Shown here: positions 15,080 through 22,293 of the stretch, piece after piece
Layout of the letters: every line of letters starts with the position of its first letter
Position numbering within the stretch: the stretch's first letter is position 1
From: Pseudoalteromonas aurantia 208
Lineage (GTDB): Bacteria; Pseudomonadota; Gammaproteobacteria; Enterobacterales; Alteromonadaceae
Assembly (NCBI RefSeq): GCF_014858725.1
Contig: NZ_AQGV01000015.1
Location: forward strand, 558,001-622,000
DNA: 64,000 bases
Direction: 5' to 3'
Made by a program: the position numbers and the translations under genes
The notes under the pieces: model-generated
Database searches by the model: none
The model's input: only the letters and a program-made list of their open reading frames with translations
What the model was told of the DNA's origin: nothing

Positions 15080-16633
15080 TCACTTTGGTGCTAAGGGCGA
15101 GAAGGGCCCTTCCACCCAGATTTCATTGTGACTGAATAAATCAGTGAGCTGCTGCGCCCGTGAACATGCAAGCTCTGCAAAAGACGTCTCCCAAATATTT
15201 CGATGCGATTTTACTTTAATCACTTTATGTTGGTCGGCTAACCAGTCAATCGCTAAAAATACGCTCTTTTCTATCGATTTTTGTCCATAATGCGCATCTT
15301 GACCTGATAGGAATACCAGCTGACGTTTGTCCTGTTGCGTGAGGTGCGACTCCCCAACACAGTACCTAATGCATGACCTAAACCACATGGGAAATGCCCG
15401 AACTGCCGCGATTGCTTCATCGGAAGGGTTGTTGGCGTTTTCTAGTGGCTGCTTTATTACATCATGAACAAGAGCGGGGAGTTGTTTCACGCCGTGTTGC
15501 CAGCTATTTAACGCGTCTATTGCAAAGCTGCGATATCCATTGGGTGGAATCTCAGATAGCGGGTGAGCAGGGCTTGTTTCAGTGTTGGGTGTGTTTGTAC
15601 TTGTTTTCGGAGCAGTGTTTTTATGCTGACTTTTGGACTTTGCGCTGTGTGTGTGGGTATAAAATGACATCAGTTGCGCACTAAATGCACGCCTTGCATT
15701 TACCAATGCTGGGCGATTAAGGCCATAGCTGTCAATGCTTAGTTCGCCACGGCTTAAGTGTATTTGGGTTTGGTGATCGAGTGTTGCAAACCAAGATGAA
15801 AAATCGCGCTCTTTGGCGGTATCACAAAGTATACTCGTGTAGGCTTGCATGGGGATCACATCCGGTTGTGACCAAATTAACTGCTCAACCTCTGGCGCGG
15901 TTAATTGACGGGTTGCCATTAAAAAAGCGGCTACTTTGTCATAGCTATATGCTTGACCGGTAAATGGGTTAAAGCGAATATAGTCACGTGGCTTGTCATG
16001 GTATGGGCTGACCAGTAAAGGATGCTCATTTTCGATGGCTACTTTAGGAAACCGAGGGCCGGTTACAGGGAAAAGACCAACTTTGTGTTGTTCATTACAC
16101 GCACTGCACACATAAAGTAAATTCTCTTGCTCGTAGGCCAGGGCATAGTAAGGTGAACATCGAGATTGGATAACTTGTTTATCAATTGCGGCGTTATCAA
16201 GGAGGTCTACCGGTCTAAAGTGGCCAATTTCACCGCACTGTGTGGCGGCTAATGGGCTCTCACAGAGCGCGCAGCATCCGTGTGATAATTGCGCAAAATG
16301 CGCTTTAATGGTGTTACTGGCAAATAGCGCAGGGTCAAACGCAGCATAATTGAACCCCAACTCGAGGTCATCTTGGCTATCAGACTGTACCGCTTGACTG
16401 TCGTAGCTTTTTGGCCGCGTGAGCATTCGCTCGGTGATAAAAATTAAGTTATCGACCAAATCACGGGCATAGCCTTCTTTAATCAGTAGAGCGCGATCTT
16501 TTGCTGTGAGAGTGTGATACTTTGGTGCGCTTTCTAAGCGCGACATGAGCGCGCGCATTTGTTTCACTGCGGCCTGCTTTTTGACGTCTTCATCGGCAGA
16601 GCATTCGACGCTTGAAAATTCAATGGCTATCAT
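15080..16633 (-). CDS. HNH-type zinc-finger protein, R-body operon
   Basis: 517 aa. In the first half, 'GCCALCESPL' (about 119), 'GEIGHFRPVDLL' (about 135), 'YYALAYEQENLLYVCSACNEQH' (about 160-182) and 'GLFPV' reproduce the layout of HNH nucleases of the TIGR02646/PtuB kind (CxxCE, EHFRPK, LAY.W.NLL..C..CN..K...FP). However the central E-H-F is G-H-F and the final K is H. The second half is unassigned and has a Ser/Thr/Asn-rich linker. No signal peptide. It sits in the middle of the Reb operon, 4 nt from its neighbour. A nuclease cargo or a defence-like activity is possible; the degenerate motif leaves catalysis uncertain. Confidence 0.6.
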   Translation of the reverse strand: MIAIEFSSVECSADEDVKKQAAVKQMRALMSRLESAPKYHTLTAKDRALLIKEGYARDLVDNLIFITERMLTRPKSYDSQAVQSDSQDDLELGFNYAAFDPALFASNTIKAHFAQLSHGCCALCESPLAATQCGEIGHFRPVDLLDNAAIDKQVIQSRCSPYYALAYEQENLLYVCSACNEQHKVGLFPVTGPRFPKVAIENEHPLLVSPYHDKPRDYIRFNPFTGQAYSYDKVAAFLMATRQLTAPEVEQLIWSQPDVIPMQAYTSILCDTAKERDFSSWFATLDHQTQIHLSRGELSIDSYGLNRPALVNARRAFSAQLMSFYTHTHSAKSKSQHKNTAPKTSTNTPNTETSPAHPLSEIPPNGYRSFAIDALNSWQHGVKQLPALVHDVIKQPLENANNPSDEAIAAVRAFPMWFRSCIRYCVGESHLTQQDKRQLVFLSGQDAHYGQKSIEKSVFLAIDWLADQHKVIKVKSHRNIWETSFAELACSRAQQLTDLFSHNEIWVEGPFSPLAPK

Positions 16634-16636
16634 CGT

Positions 16637-17179
16637 TTAGCCCTGCGCTTGATTAGGTTGTGGGCCTTGGTTATGCGCCTCATGAGATGCTACTTTTTTT
16701 GCGACAGACGCTTCATAGTGTTTGCTCTGTGCTAATAATTGTTGCTGCATCTGTTTAATCGCGTCATCCATGGTTTGTTGCGCAGTCTGAGCAGCCTCTA
16801 ATGCCGCGGTTTGTTGTGTCGTGATAGAGGGCGTTAAAATATTGCCTGTCGACTCACTTTCTGGCTGCGGGGTTGTTTTACCTAGGGTATAAGTATCGTG
16901 CTCAGGCCGCCCTTGATTAAGCCCTAGTTGGCTGCTATGAACGGGTTCTTGCAGTTGTTCAAATTGTTGTAATTGCTGACGAGAATGCTCTATCAACGCA
17001 GTTGATTGTTGCAAAGAGCTATCAATTGTATGCTGTGCATTGGCCAGCATAGTATCTATCCCTGCAAGTAAGTCATTCAGCCCTGCTGGCATTGCAGCAT
17101 GGGCTAATTGATCTAAATTATTTTGCATGGCGGTTGATGTGTTTTTTGCTATGAGTTTATTATCAGTCGGGGTAGCCAT
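16637..17179 (-). CDS. Coiled-coil hypothetical protein, R-body operon
   Basis: 180 aa, rich in Gln, Ala and Thr, no Cys or signal peptide. Two helical stretches are likely coiled coils: about residues 45-75 ('TIDSSLQQSTALIEHSRQQL') and about 125-165 ('QTAQQTMDDAIKQMQQQLLA'). The family is not recognised. It overlaps the upstream gene by 1 nt and lies 3 nt before the HNH gene, so translation is coupled. The composition is like an assembly factor or scaffold for the Reb proteins; this is inference from context. Confidence 0.65.
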   Translation of the reverse strand: MATPTDNKLIAKNTSTAMQNNLDQLAHAAMPAGLNDLLAGIDTMLANAQHTIDSSLQQSTALIEHSRQQLQQFEQLQEPVHSSQLGLNQGRPEHDTYTLGKTTPQPESESTGNILTPSITTQQTAALEAAQTAQQTMDDAIKQMQQQLLAQSKHYEASVAKKVASHEAHNQGPQPNQAQG

Positions 17180-18246
17180 TATGCAGCTCCTTTAGACGCG
17201 TTAGAGGCAGTGTTGATAGGGGGAGTGATTGGCTTTTTTGAGGGCCTATCACTGTCGATACTTAAGCACCCATCTGCGTCCACACTCATTACCACTGTGC
17301 GGTCAGTTAATGCAAGCACGTAATATTTTGCCAACCCTGCTTGCCCAACAAATTGTTCGCTGGCGAGTGTTTTGGCCAGCAGTTTTTGTAATGTCGTTAT
17401 ATATAGGTTAGCTTGTGCGACAAGCTCACTGGAGTCTGATAAGTCGATGTGTAACATCATGCAGAGTAACCCAGCAGAGACACTGGCAAAACCAAGGGCG
17501 TTATCTGCTTCTTGCCACTGTGCAATGGCGCGATTTAAGGTGTTTTCGTCTAGTTCAAAGGTAACGGTTGGACAGTTTAAATGAGCAAGCGCCAGCGGCA
17601 TGAGTTGCGCAACCACGGTATCTATGGGAGGCGTTTTAGCTGTGCTGCGTTGATGCCACATTAAATGGATACAGTAGTAATGTGCAAATTCACAGAGATT
17701 TTGTGCTTGGCTTAACGCCCAGTGGCAGGCATTTCGTATTTGAGTATTGGAGCTTGAAAAGGTTTTTTCACAATACGCTAGCGTTTGTTGCAACGTGATC
17801 TGACCTTGAAAATCAGCAGCCCATACAATTGAGTTGTCATGCAAATTGTTACGTTTATAAAAAGCATTAACGGCACTAAAGTCGTGCCTATTAAGTAAAT
17901 GGTACTTTTGTAATAATTGCCGGTGTTTTTCCATCGACAGGTTATTTTCATCTCGATTCATACCATATGATAAATCTCGTAGGTCATTGGTACTTAAATC
18001 TAACAGTTTTTTTATGTCTGCAACGAGCTCTGCACTGGGTAATAAAACGAGTGACGAATTGCGAATGCCCAGTGCAAGCTGCTCTACAAAGCTGTCGGCT
18101 GAATTAAAGCTGAAGTTCTCATCTTGATTACTAAGTAGGATTTCAAACGCACTGTCACCGTCGGGGATCAACTGGATTAATGTTTGAACCTTATCGGGTA
18201 ATTGATCTAACGCTTTGACCTCACTCTGGTTTATCATAATCGTCAT
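17179..18246 (-). CDS. Hypothetical helical protein, R-body operon
   Basis: 355 aa, no recognised domain, signal peptide or membrane segment. It appears mostly alpha-helical, with several Trp/His/Cys residues around 'CHWALSQAQNLCEFAHYYCIHLMWHQ' (about residues 180-205). C-terminal 30 residues are disordered ('SDRPSKKPITPPINTASNAS'). It lies between the Reb-like gene 18267-18647 (20-nt gap) and the coiled-coil gene (1-nt overlap), so it is co-expressed with both. No function can be assigned. Confidence 0.65.
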   Translation of the reverse strand: MTIMINQSEVKALDQLPDKVQTLIQLIPDGDSAFEILLSNQDENFSFNSADSFVEQLALGIRNSSLVLLPSAELVADIKKLLDLSTNDLRDLSYGMNRDENNLSMEKHRQLLQKYHLLNRHDFSAVNAFYKRNNLHDNSIVWAADFQGQITLQQTLAYCEKTFSSSNTQIRNACHWALSQAQNLCEFAHYYCIHLMWHQRSTAKTPPIDTVVAQLMPLALAHLNCPTVTFELDENTLNRAIAQWQEADNALGFASVSAGLLCMMLHIDLSDSSELVAQANLYITTLQKLLAKTLASEQFVGQAGLAKYYVLALTDRTVVMSVDADGCLSIDSDRPSKKPITPPINTASNASKGAA

Positions 18247-18266
18247 AATATACTCTCTGTTTTATT

Positions 18267-18647
18267 CTAACTATTTGATGAAGGCGGCGTGTTGGCACCG
18301 ATTGGGAACTGATTCAACAATGAACCGGCATTGGTACCCACCGTTTTAAAGTTATCAGCGCCGTTTACGACCATGGTATTGGCGACGGCAATAATTGGGT
18401 TATATTTGGCGACATCCCCAGTGGCTAACATTTGCGCCATGGCAACGCCCATTGCGGTGGTGGCCATAGTATTTATATTACGTAAATTATCGGTCGCATC
18501 TTGTATTGCAATGGCCGAAGACTGTGACACGGCTTGAAAGGCTTTGCCAGCTCCAGACAGCTTTGCGGTTTCACCAGATAATGCATTGTGCTGAATAACC
18601 TCCAGTGCATTGACAACTTGTGGGTTAACTTGTGTGGTATTGGACAT
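18267..18647 (-). CDS. Diverged Reb-like protein (long form)
   Basis: 126 aa. 'VNPQVVNALEVIQHNAL', 'SGAGKAFQAVSQSSAIAIQDATDNLRN', and 'ATTAMGVAMAQMLATGD' follow the RebB order (VNxQIxDxVxQxN, LxQATSQALANAAHNAT, TTMGVxxLYSID) but with low identity and an extra C-terminal extension. Ala/Asn/Thr-rich, no Cys, no signal peptide. AAAGG precedes the ATG. Probably a minor structural or nucleating R-body component, as R-body loci usually carry several unequal Reb paralogues. Confidence 0.7.
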   Translation of the reverse strand: MSNTTQVNPQVVNALEVIQHNALSGETAKLSGAGKAFQAVSQSSAIAIQDATDNLRNINTMATTAMGVAMAQMLATGDVAKYNPIIAVANTMVVNGADNFKTVGTNAGSLLNQFPIGANTPPSSNS

Positions 18648-18729
18648 GGTTAGTTACCTTTTTATCTATATTCACTGAAGTGCGTTTTTTACACACTCAA
18701 TACCTGTTTTTATTTATCAACGATTTAGG

Positions 18730-19134
18730 CTAGCTTGATGCGCTGTCACTTGAACTTAATTTTTTTGTACCGCCTTCATTTGTGTTTGAAGGCAATGTGG
18801 CCTCGTATTTTTTAAGTGCGGGCTCAATTTTTTGTACTGCGGTGATTGCATGCGTTAAATCGGCAATCGTCTGTTTTGCATCCGCTTTGAGCTTTTTTTC
18901 AGGCAGCGGTTTTGGTAATTCAATGTTTAGCATTTTTGCACAACTGGCAGTGGCAGCGGCGGATGCTGAAGTCTGTGCATTTTGCTGCGCTGTAATGGCG
19001 TTAAACATAGACATCCCTAAGGTTTCTGTACCCGTTATATCGAGCATGCCCATAGATTGTGCCGCGGCTCCGCCGGTGAGTAATGCATTGAGTTGTGTGA
19101 TTGAATCTGTTATTTGGTCGTTAACTGTGCTCAT
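18730..19134 (-). CDS. Diverged Reb-like protein with charged tail
   Basis: 134 aa. The first ~65 residues are Reb-like ('STVNDQITDSITQLNALLTG', 'AQSMGMLDITGTETLGMSMFNAITAQQNAQ', with one Cys at 'ASCAKML'). The remainder is a Lys/Glu-rich helical tail ('PEKKLKADAKQTIADLTHAI') ending in Ser/Thr. The charged tail distinguishes it from the core RebB copies and could cap or anchor a ribbon (inference). AAGGA lies 8 nt before the ATG. Confidence 0.7.
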   Translation of the reverse strand: MSTVNDQITDSITQLNALLTGGAAAQSMGMLDITGTETLGMSMFNAITAQQNAQTSASAAATASCAKMLNIELPKPLPEKKLKADAKQTIADLTHAITAVQKIEPALKKYEATLPSNTNEGGTKKLSSSDSASS

Positions 19135-19172
19135 CGTTATAGTCCTTACTGGTTGATTTCTTGAGATTGACG

Positions 19173-19361
19173 TTAACTTTTAGGTGCGACGGCTGCTTGT
19201 GCAGCACCCGCGCATACCATCAGTACACAGCACTGTGTTACCGCCGCGTTCTGAGTTAACTGCGCATTTTTGTCATTGCTCACAGCATTTTCCATCAATA
19301 AGGCGATGGAATTAGCCATGGCGATAGCTGCGATGTCTACGGAATAGAGCGAGTCGGTCAT
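19173..19361 (-). CDS. Short Reb-like protein with paired cysteines
   Basis: 62 aa. 'SLYSVDIAAIAMANSIALLMENAV' and 'NAQLTQNAAVTQCCVLMVCAGAAQAAV' have the Ala-rich, Asn/Thr-punctuated style of Reb proteins and occupy a Reb position in the operon. The triple cysteines (TQCC..MVC) are unusual, since the RebB copies have none, and could allow disulphide cross-linking. AAGAGG precedes the ATG. Family membership is likely but not certain at this length. Confidence 0.6.
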   Translation of the reverse strand: MTDSLYSVDIAAIAMANSIALLMENAVSNDKNAQLTQNAAVTQCCVLMVCAGAAQAAVAPKS

Positions 19362-19468
19362 TATGTAGCCTCTTTAGATCAAGTGTGTATCTTAGTTGGC
19401 AAAGTCATTAACGCGTTTTGGGTGCAGCATTGCCGATTAAAGCTAAGCAATGCTGCGATACTCACTAA

Positions 19469-19735
19469 TTAGCGAAATATCTTATGTGTTGCAGTGGCTG
19501 TTGCAGCTGTATCTACGCTAAAGAGCGTATTCACACCTTGAACCAGTGCAGCCTGTGCTGTAATGCCATTGTTCTGTTGCCCAGAAGTAGCGTTATGCGC
19601 AGCATTTGACAATGCTTGGCTTGTTGCAATCATAAAATTGCCAGTTGCAAGCGCCGGTGCATCACCGAGTACTTTTGTGTTTACTTGAGATACTGAATCG
19701 GTAATTTGACTGTTTACTGCTGTTGGAAATGCCAT
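19469..19735 (-). CDS. RebB-like R-body protein (copy B)
   Basis: 88 aa. It starts MAFPTAVNSQITDSVSQVNT and continues 'LGDAPALATGNFMIATSQALSNAAHNATSGQQ', then 'VQGVNTLFSVDTAATATA'. It is the most diverged of the four MAFPT copies (GNFMIATSQ instead of GNLFQATSQ, N-G-I instead of Q-x-x-I). AAGGA lies 8 nt before the ATG. The first 13 nt after the A of the start codon (TGGCATTTCCAAC) are identical in all four copies, the stretch matched by the candidate antisense RNA. Confidence 0.87.
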   Translation of the reverse strand: MAFPTAVNSQITDSVSQVNTKVLGDAPALATGNFMIATSQALSNAAHNATSGQQNNGITAQAALVQGVNTLFSVDTAATATATHKIFR

Positions 19736-19822
19736 AGTATTATTCCTTTTTAAAGTTTTAAAATGTAACCATTATGATTACAGGGGTATTTACTGGGGAC
19801 GAAAAACACCTTAGCTGAAATA

Positions 19823-20092
19823 TTATGAGCCAAGAATTGCTTTTGTCGCCATGCCAGTAGATGCGGTATCAATGGAGTAAAGTAAGCTTACCCCCATTGT
19901 GGTGGCGGCTTGCGCCGTAATATTTGCTTGCTGCTGCGCTGTGGTGGCATTGTGGGCCGCGTTAGCAAGGGCTTGTGATGTCGCTTGAAATAAGTTACCC
20001 ATCGCGACGGAAGGCGCGTCACCCAAAACTTGTACATTTGCTTGTGTTACTGAGTCGGTTATTTGACTGTTCACGGCTGTTGGAAATGCCAT
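19823..20092 (-). CDS. RebB-like R-body protein (copy C)
   Basis: 89 aa. MAFPTAVNSQITDSVTQANV, 'LGDAPSVAMGNLFQATSQAL', 'AANAAHNATTAQQQANITAQ', 'TTMGVSLLYSIDTAST'. It is nearly identical in layout to copies A and D. No Cys, no signal peptide. Its gene is second in the operon starting at the tandem promoter 20519-20574. Together the copies would supply the main ribbon subunits; having several similar subunits is normal for R-body loci. Confidence 0.9.
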   Translation of the reverse strand: MAFPTAVNSQITDSVTQANVQVLGDAPSVAMGNLFQATSQALANAAHNATTAQQQANITAQAATTMGVSLLYSIDTASTGMATKAILGS

Positions 20093-20129
20093 ATTAATAT
20101 CCTATAAGTTAAAATGATTGACCGAGTTA

Positions 20130-20423
20130 TTAACCTAACCCTGCGACTTTATTGCTTGGAGTAAGAATATCTTTGGTTGCGACGCCAGTTGTTGCTGTAT
20201 CAATTGAGTACAACGTAGTCACCCCCATTGTGGTCGCAGCCTGAGCCGTTACTGACGTTTGCTGTTGTGCCGACGTTGCATTATGTGCAGCGTTTGCCAG
20301 TGCTTGTGAAGTAGCTTGAAATAAGTTACCCATTGACATAGCGGGCGCATCACCGAGCACTTTTACATTGGCTTGGGTGACAGAGTCTGTAATTTGGTCG
20401 TTCACTGCTGTTGGAAATGCCAT
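20130..20423 (-). CDS. RebB-like R-body protein (copy D), first gene of operon
   Basis: 97 aa starting at the ATG (20423) that aligns with the other copies and follows AAAAAGG. The same frame is open 20 codons further upstream (to 20483), but that extension has no ribosome site. MAFPTAVNDQITDSVTQANV, 'LGDAPAMSMGNLFQATSQAL', 'TTMGVTTLYSIDTATT'. The tail is slightly longer ('TPSNKVAGLG'). Closest to copy A at 1974-2246. The leader from the predicted start near 20512 is about 90 nt. Confidence 0.9.
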   Translation of the reverse strand: MAFPTAVNDQITDSVTQANVKVLGDAPAMSMGNLFQATSQALANAAHNATSAQQQTSVTAQAATTMGVTTLYSIDTATTGVATKDILTPSNKVAGLG

Positions 20424-20518
20424 AATTAAACCTTTTTGTTTTATGTTAATAATCAAATGAATAAGCGTGTTTCTCTTAAGCAATAAAAACCTATTCAGCT
20501 TGCCTAAGCACTGAACTC

Positions 20519-20574
20519 AGTATACGTATTGCACAGATTGGATGATTGGTAAGAACGCGTAAGCTAATTGGTAA
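20519..20574 (-). promoter_or_regulatory. Tandem TACCAA-N20-TATACT promoter (site 7), main reb operon
   Basis: Minus strand: distal TTACCAAT (20574-20567), proximal TTACCAAT (20552-20545) 22 bp away, 20 nt, TATACT (20524-20519). It sits upstream of copy D and presumably drives the operon through to the terminator at 14665-14704. Confidence 0.75.
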
Positions 20575-20654
20575 AAACAGGGAATAAATAACGGGTCTAA
20601 AGTACACGCATTTTATTGCGTAGATGTAGAAGTTTAACCATAGAGCAATAGTTA

Positions 20655-20910
20655 GGGGCTGTTGATCTTTGCTGTTCTCTTTGAGCGCGCTTTTATCGCG
20701 CTTTTATCGCGGCGCTTAATATATGGCCAAGTAATCTAAGCGAATATTAAGCAGCAAAGAGAAAGGGGTGCTCAAAAGAACCGGTAGGCAGCGCTTGATT
20801 GGCTTTTCTACTATGTTATCGGCTATGGAATAATCATGCTACGCAGCCTCTGCCTTGTATAAAACCCAATCAAACTGCTGCAAAAATGAACCTGAAAGAT
20901 CAACAGCCCC
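20655..20910 (+). repeat. MITE-like repeat, copy 1
   Basis: 256 bp bounded by GGGGCTGTTGATCTTT and the inverse AAGATCAACAGCCCC, flanked by TTA/TAA. Non-coding. Internal marks include GCTTTTATCGCGGCGCTTAA and ACCGGTAGGCAGCGCTTGAT. Other copies are at 36588-36837 (same orientation) and 41007-41262 (opposite). The TA-centred target and GGG-CC ends fit mobilisation by an IS5-type transposase (inference). Confidence 0.85.
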
Positions 20911-20943
20911 TAAACTTCTATATCTATTAAATACTTTATTTGG

Positions 20944-22143
20944 CTAATGCTTAGCCCTTTGGTCACGGTAAACTCCAGGGCTCACGCCCACGACAGCTTT
21001 AAACTTACGAACAAAAAAACTTAAATCAGAAAAGCCAACGTCATCGCATACCTCAGTAACTTGGCTGTATGGGTTCTCTTTGAACCGCGCCATAGCGGTT
21101 TTGATACGAATACGCAGCAGAGTTTGTTTAAATGATTGACCTACATAACGCTTAAATAAAAACGATAAGTGTGACGGACTGACACACGCACATTCTGCGA
21201 CCTCGCTTAAGCTCAAGGGTTGTGTGTAGTGTGCTTCTAAGTAATCTAGTGCCCTTTTCAGTGCAGGGTGGGGTTTGTAATGTACCGTTGCTGCTTCGGT
21301 GAGCTGAGGAGCTGTATTGATAGTTTGAAAATCCAGAGTTAATTCACCTTCTAGGTCAGTGTCAGGTTTTGGCAGCTGAGGCTGTAAAGATAGCTGGGTA
21401 TCACGATTTAGTTCTGTATTTTTTGCAAAATTGGGTGCCATACAAGGAAATACATCGATGAGGGCTTGTGGTGTGATCTCGAGGTTGTCGTTAATAAAAG
21501 TGAGCTTTTCTAAGCAACGTTTTAACTGCTTTACATTGTCGGGCCAGCTATAGTTATTAAGCAGCGCGATGGTAGACTTTTCTAATTTTAATTGCCCAAT
21601 ACGCAGATCGGTCTTTTGGTAATAACTTATGAGTGGCTCGACATCTCCTTTTCGTTGCGATAAAGAAGGCAACACTAAAGTGAGGCAGTAGTATTGTAGC
21701 CACATGAGTGAATCATCAACTTGACCTGCGTCGGTTCTGGCACATTGGCTGGTTGATGTAATGAGCCTAACTGCATTATTGAGTGGGTTATCAAGTAACC
21801 AGTAATCTTTTATCTGTTCAAATTGCGTGCTACTTAGCGCATCAATATTCTTCAGGTAAACGGTGCCATGACAGGCTTGGTTGATTAATGAATCAAGTTC
21901 ATTTCTGATACTCTCAGGTGCCCACAATTTACAACATGAAATTACCAGTTTGCCGTGTTGGTGTGGCGAATATTGGTGTATTTGTTGTACTACAAGTGAC
22001 TTACCAGTCCCTGAGCTTCCGGTAATATGGATGGGAATGGTTGAACAAGCTAGTTTCTCAATATCTTGCTTTAGTTTAAAAAGTGCATCACTTTTGCCAA
22101 TCCACGGGGTTATGTTGGGTGTTACTTTCAACTGTACAGACAT
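20944..22143 (-). CDS. AAA+/AraC fusion transcriptional regulator
   Basis: 399 aa from the ATG preceded by AAAGGAAAAATC. The N-terminal part is like the AAA+ domain of sigma-54 activators (Walker A GSSGTGKS about residue 42; 'HGTVYLKNIDALS' as Walker B region; 'LPSLSQRKGDVEPLI' sensor region). But it lacks the GAFTGA loop, and the usual DE of Walker B is replaced by K-N. The C-terminal 100 residues are an AraC-type double HTH ('LSLSEVAECACVSPSHLSFLFKRYVG', 'QVTEVCDDVGFSDLSFFVRKFK') instead of a Fis HTH. So it probably does not act with sigma-54 but binds DNA as an AraC protein. It is the obvious candidate for the TACCAA tandem boxes. It lies upstream of the Reb operon, on the same strand. Confidence 0.85.
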   Translation of the reverse strand: MSVQLKVTPNITPWIGKSDALFKLKQDIEKLACSTIPIHITGSSGTGKSLVVQQIHQYSPHQHGKLVISCCKLWAPESIRNELDSLINQACHGTVYLKNIDALSSTQFEQIKDYWLLDNPLNNAVRLITSTSQCARTDAGQVDDSLMWLQYYCLTLVLPSLSQRKGDVEPLISYYQKTDLRIGQLKLEKSTIALLNNYSWPDNVKQLKRCLEKLTFINDNLEITPQALIDVFPCMAPNFAKNTELNRDTQLSLQPQLPKPDTDLEGELTLDFQTINTAPQLTEAATVHYKPHPALKRALDYLEAHYTQPLSLSEVAECACVSPSHLSFLFKRYVGQSFKQTLLRIRIKTAMARFKENPYSQVTEVCDDVGFSDLSFFVRKFKAVVGVSPGVYRDQRAKH

Positions 22144-22293
22144 GATTTTTCCTTTCATTGAATGGAGGGTAAACATGCGCAGGCAAAAATTTTACTTATG
22201 AGGCTGCGCATACTATTTGCTTCAACGAAAAGATATTTTTTTATCGCTTTTTATATTGGCTCAGATCCGGCTCACTTGTGCTATTTGACCTTT

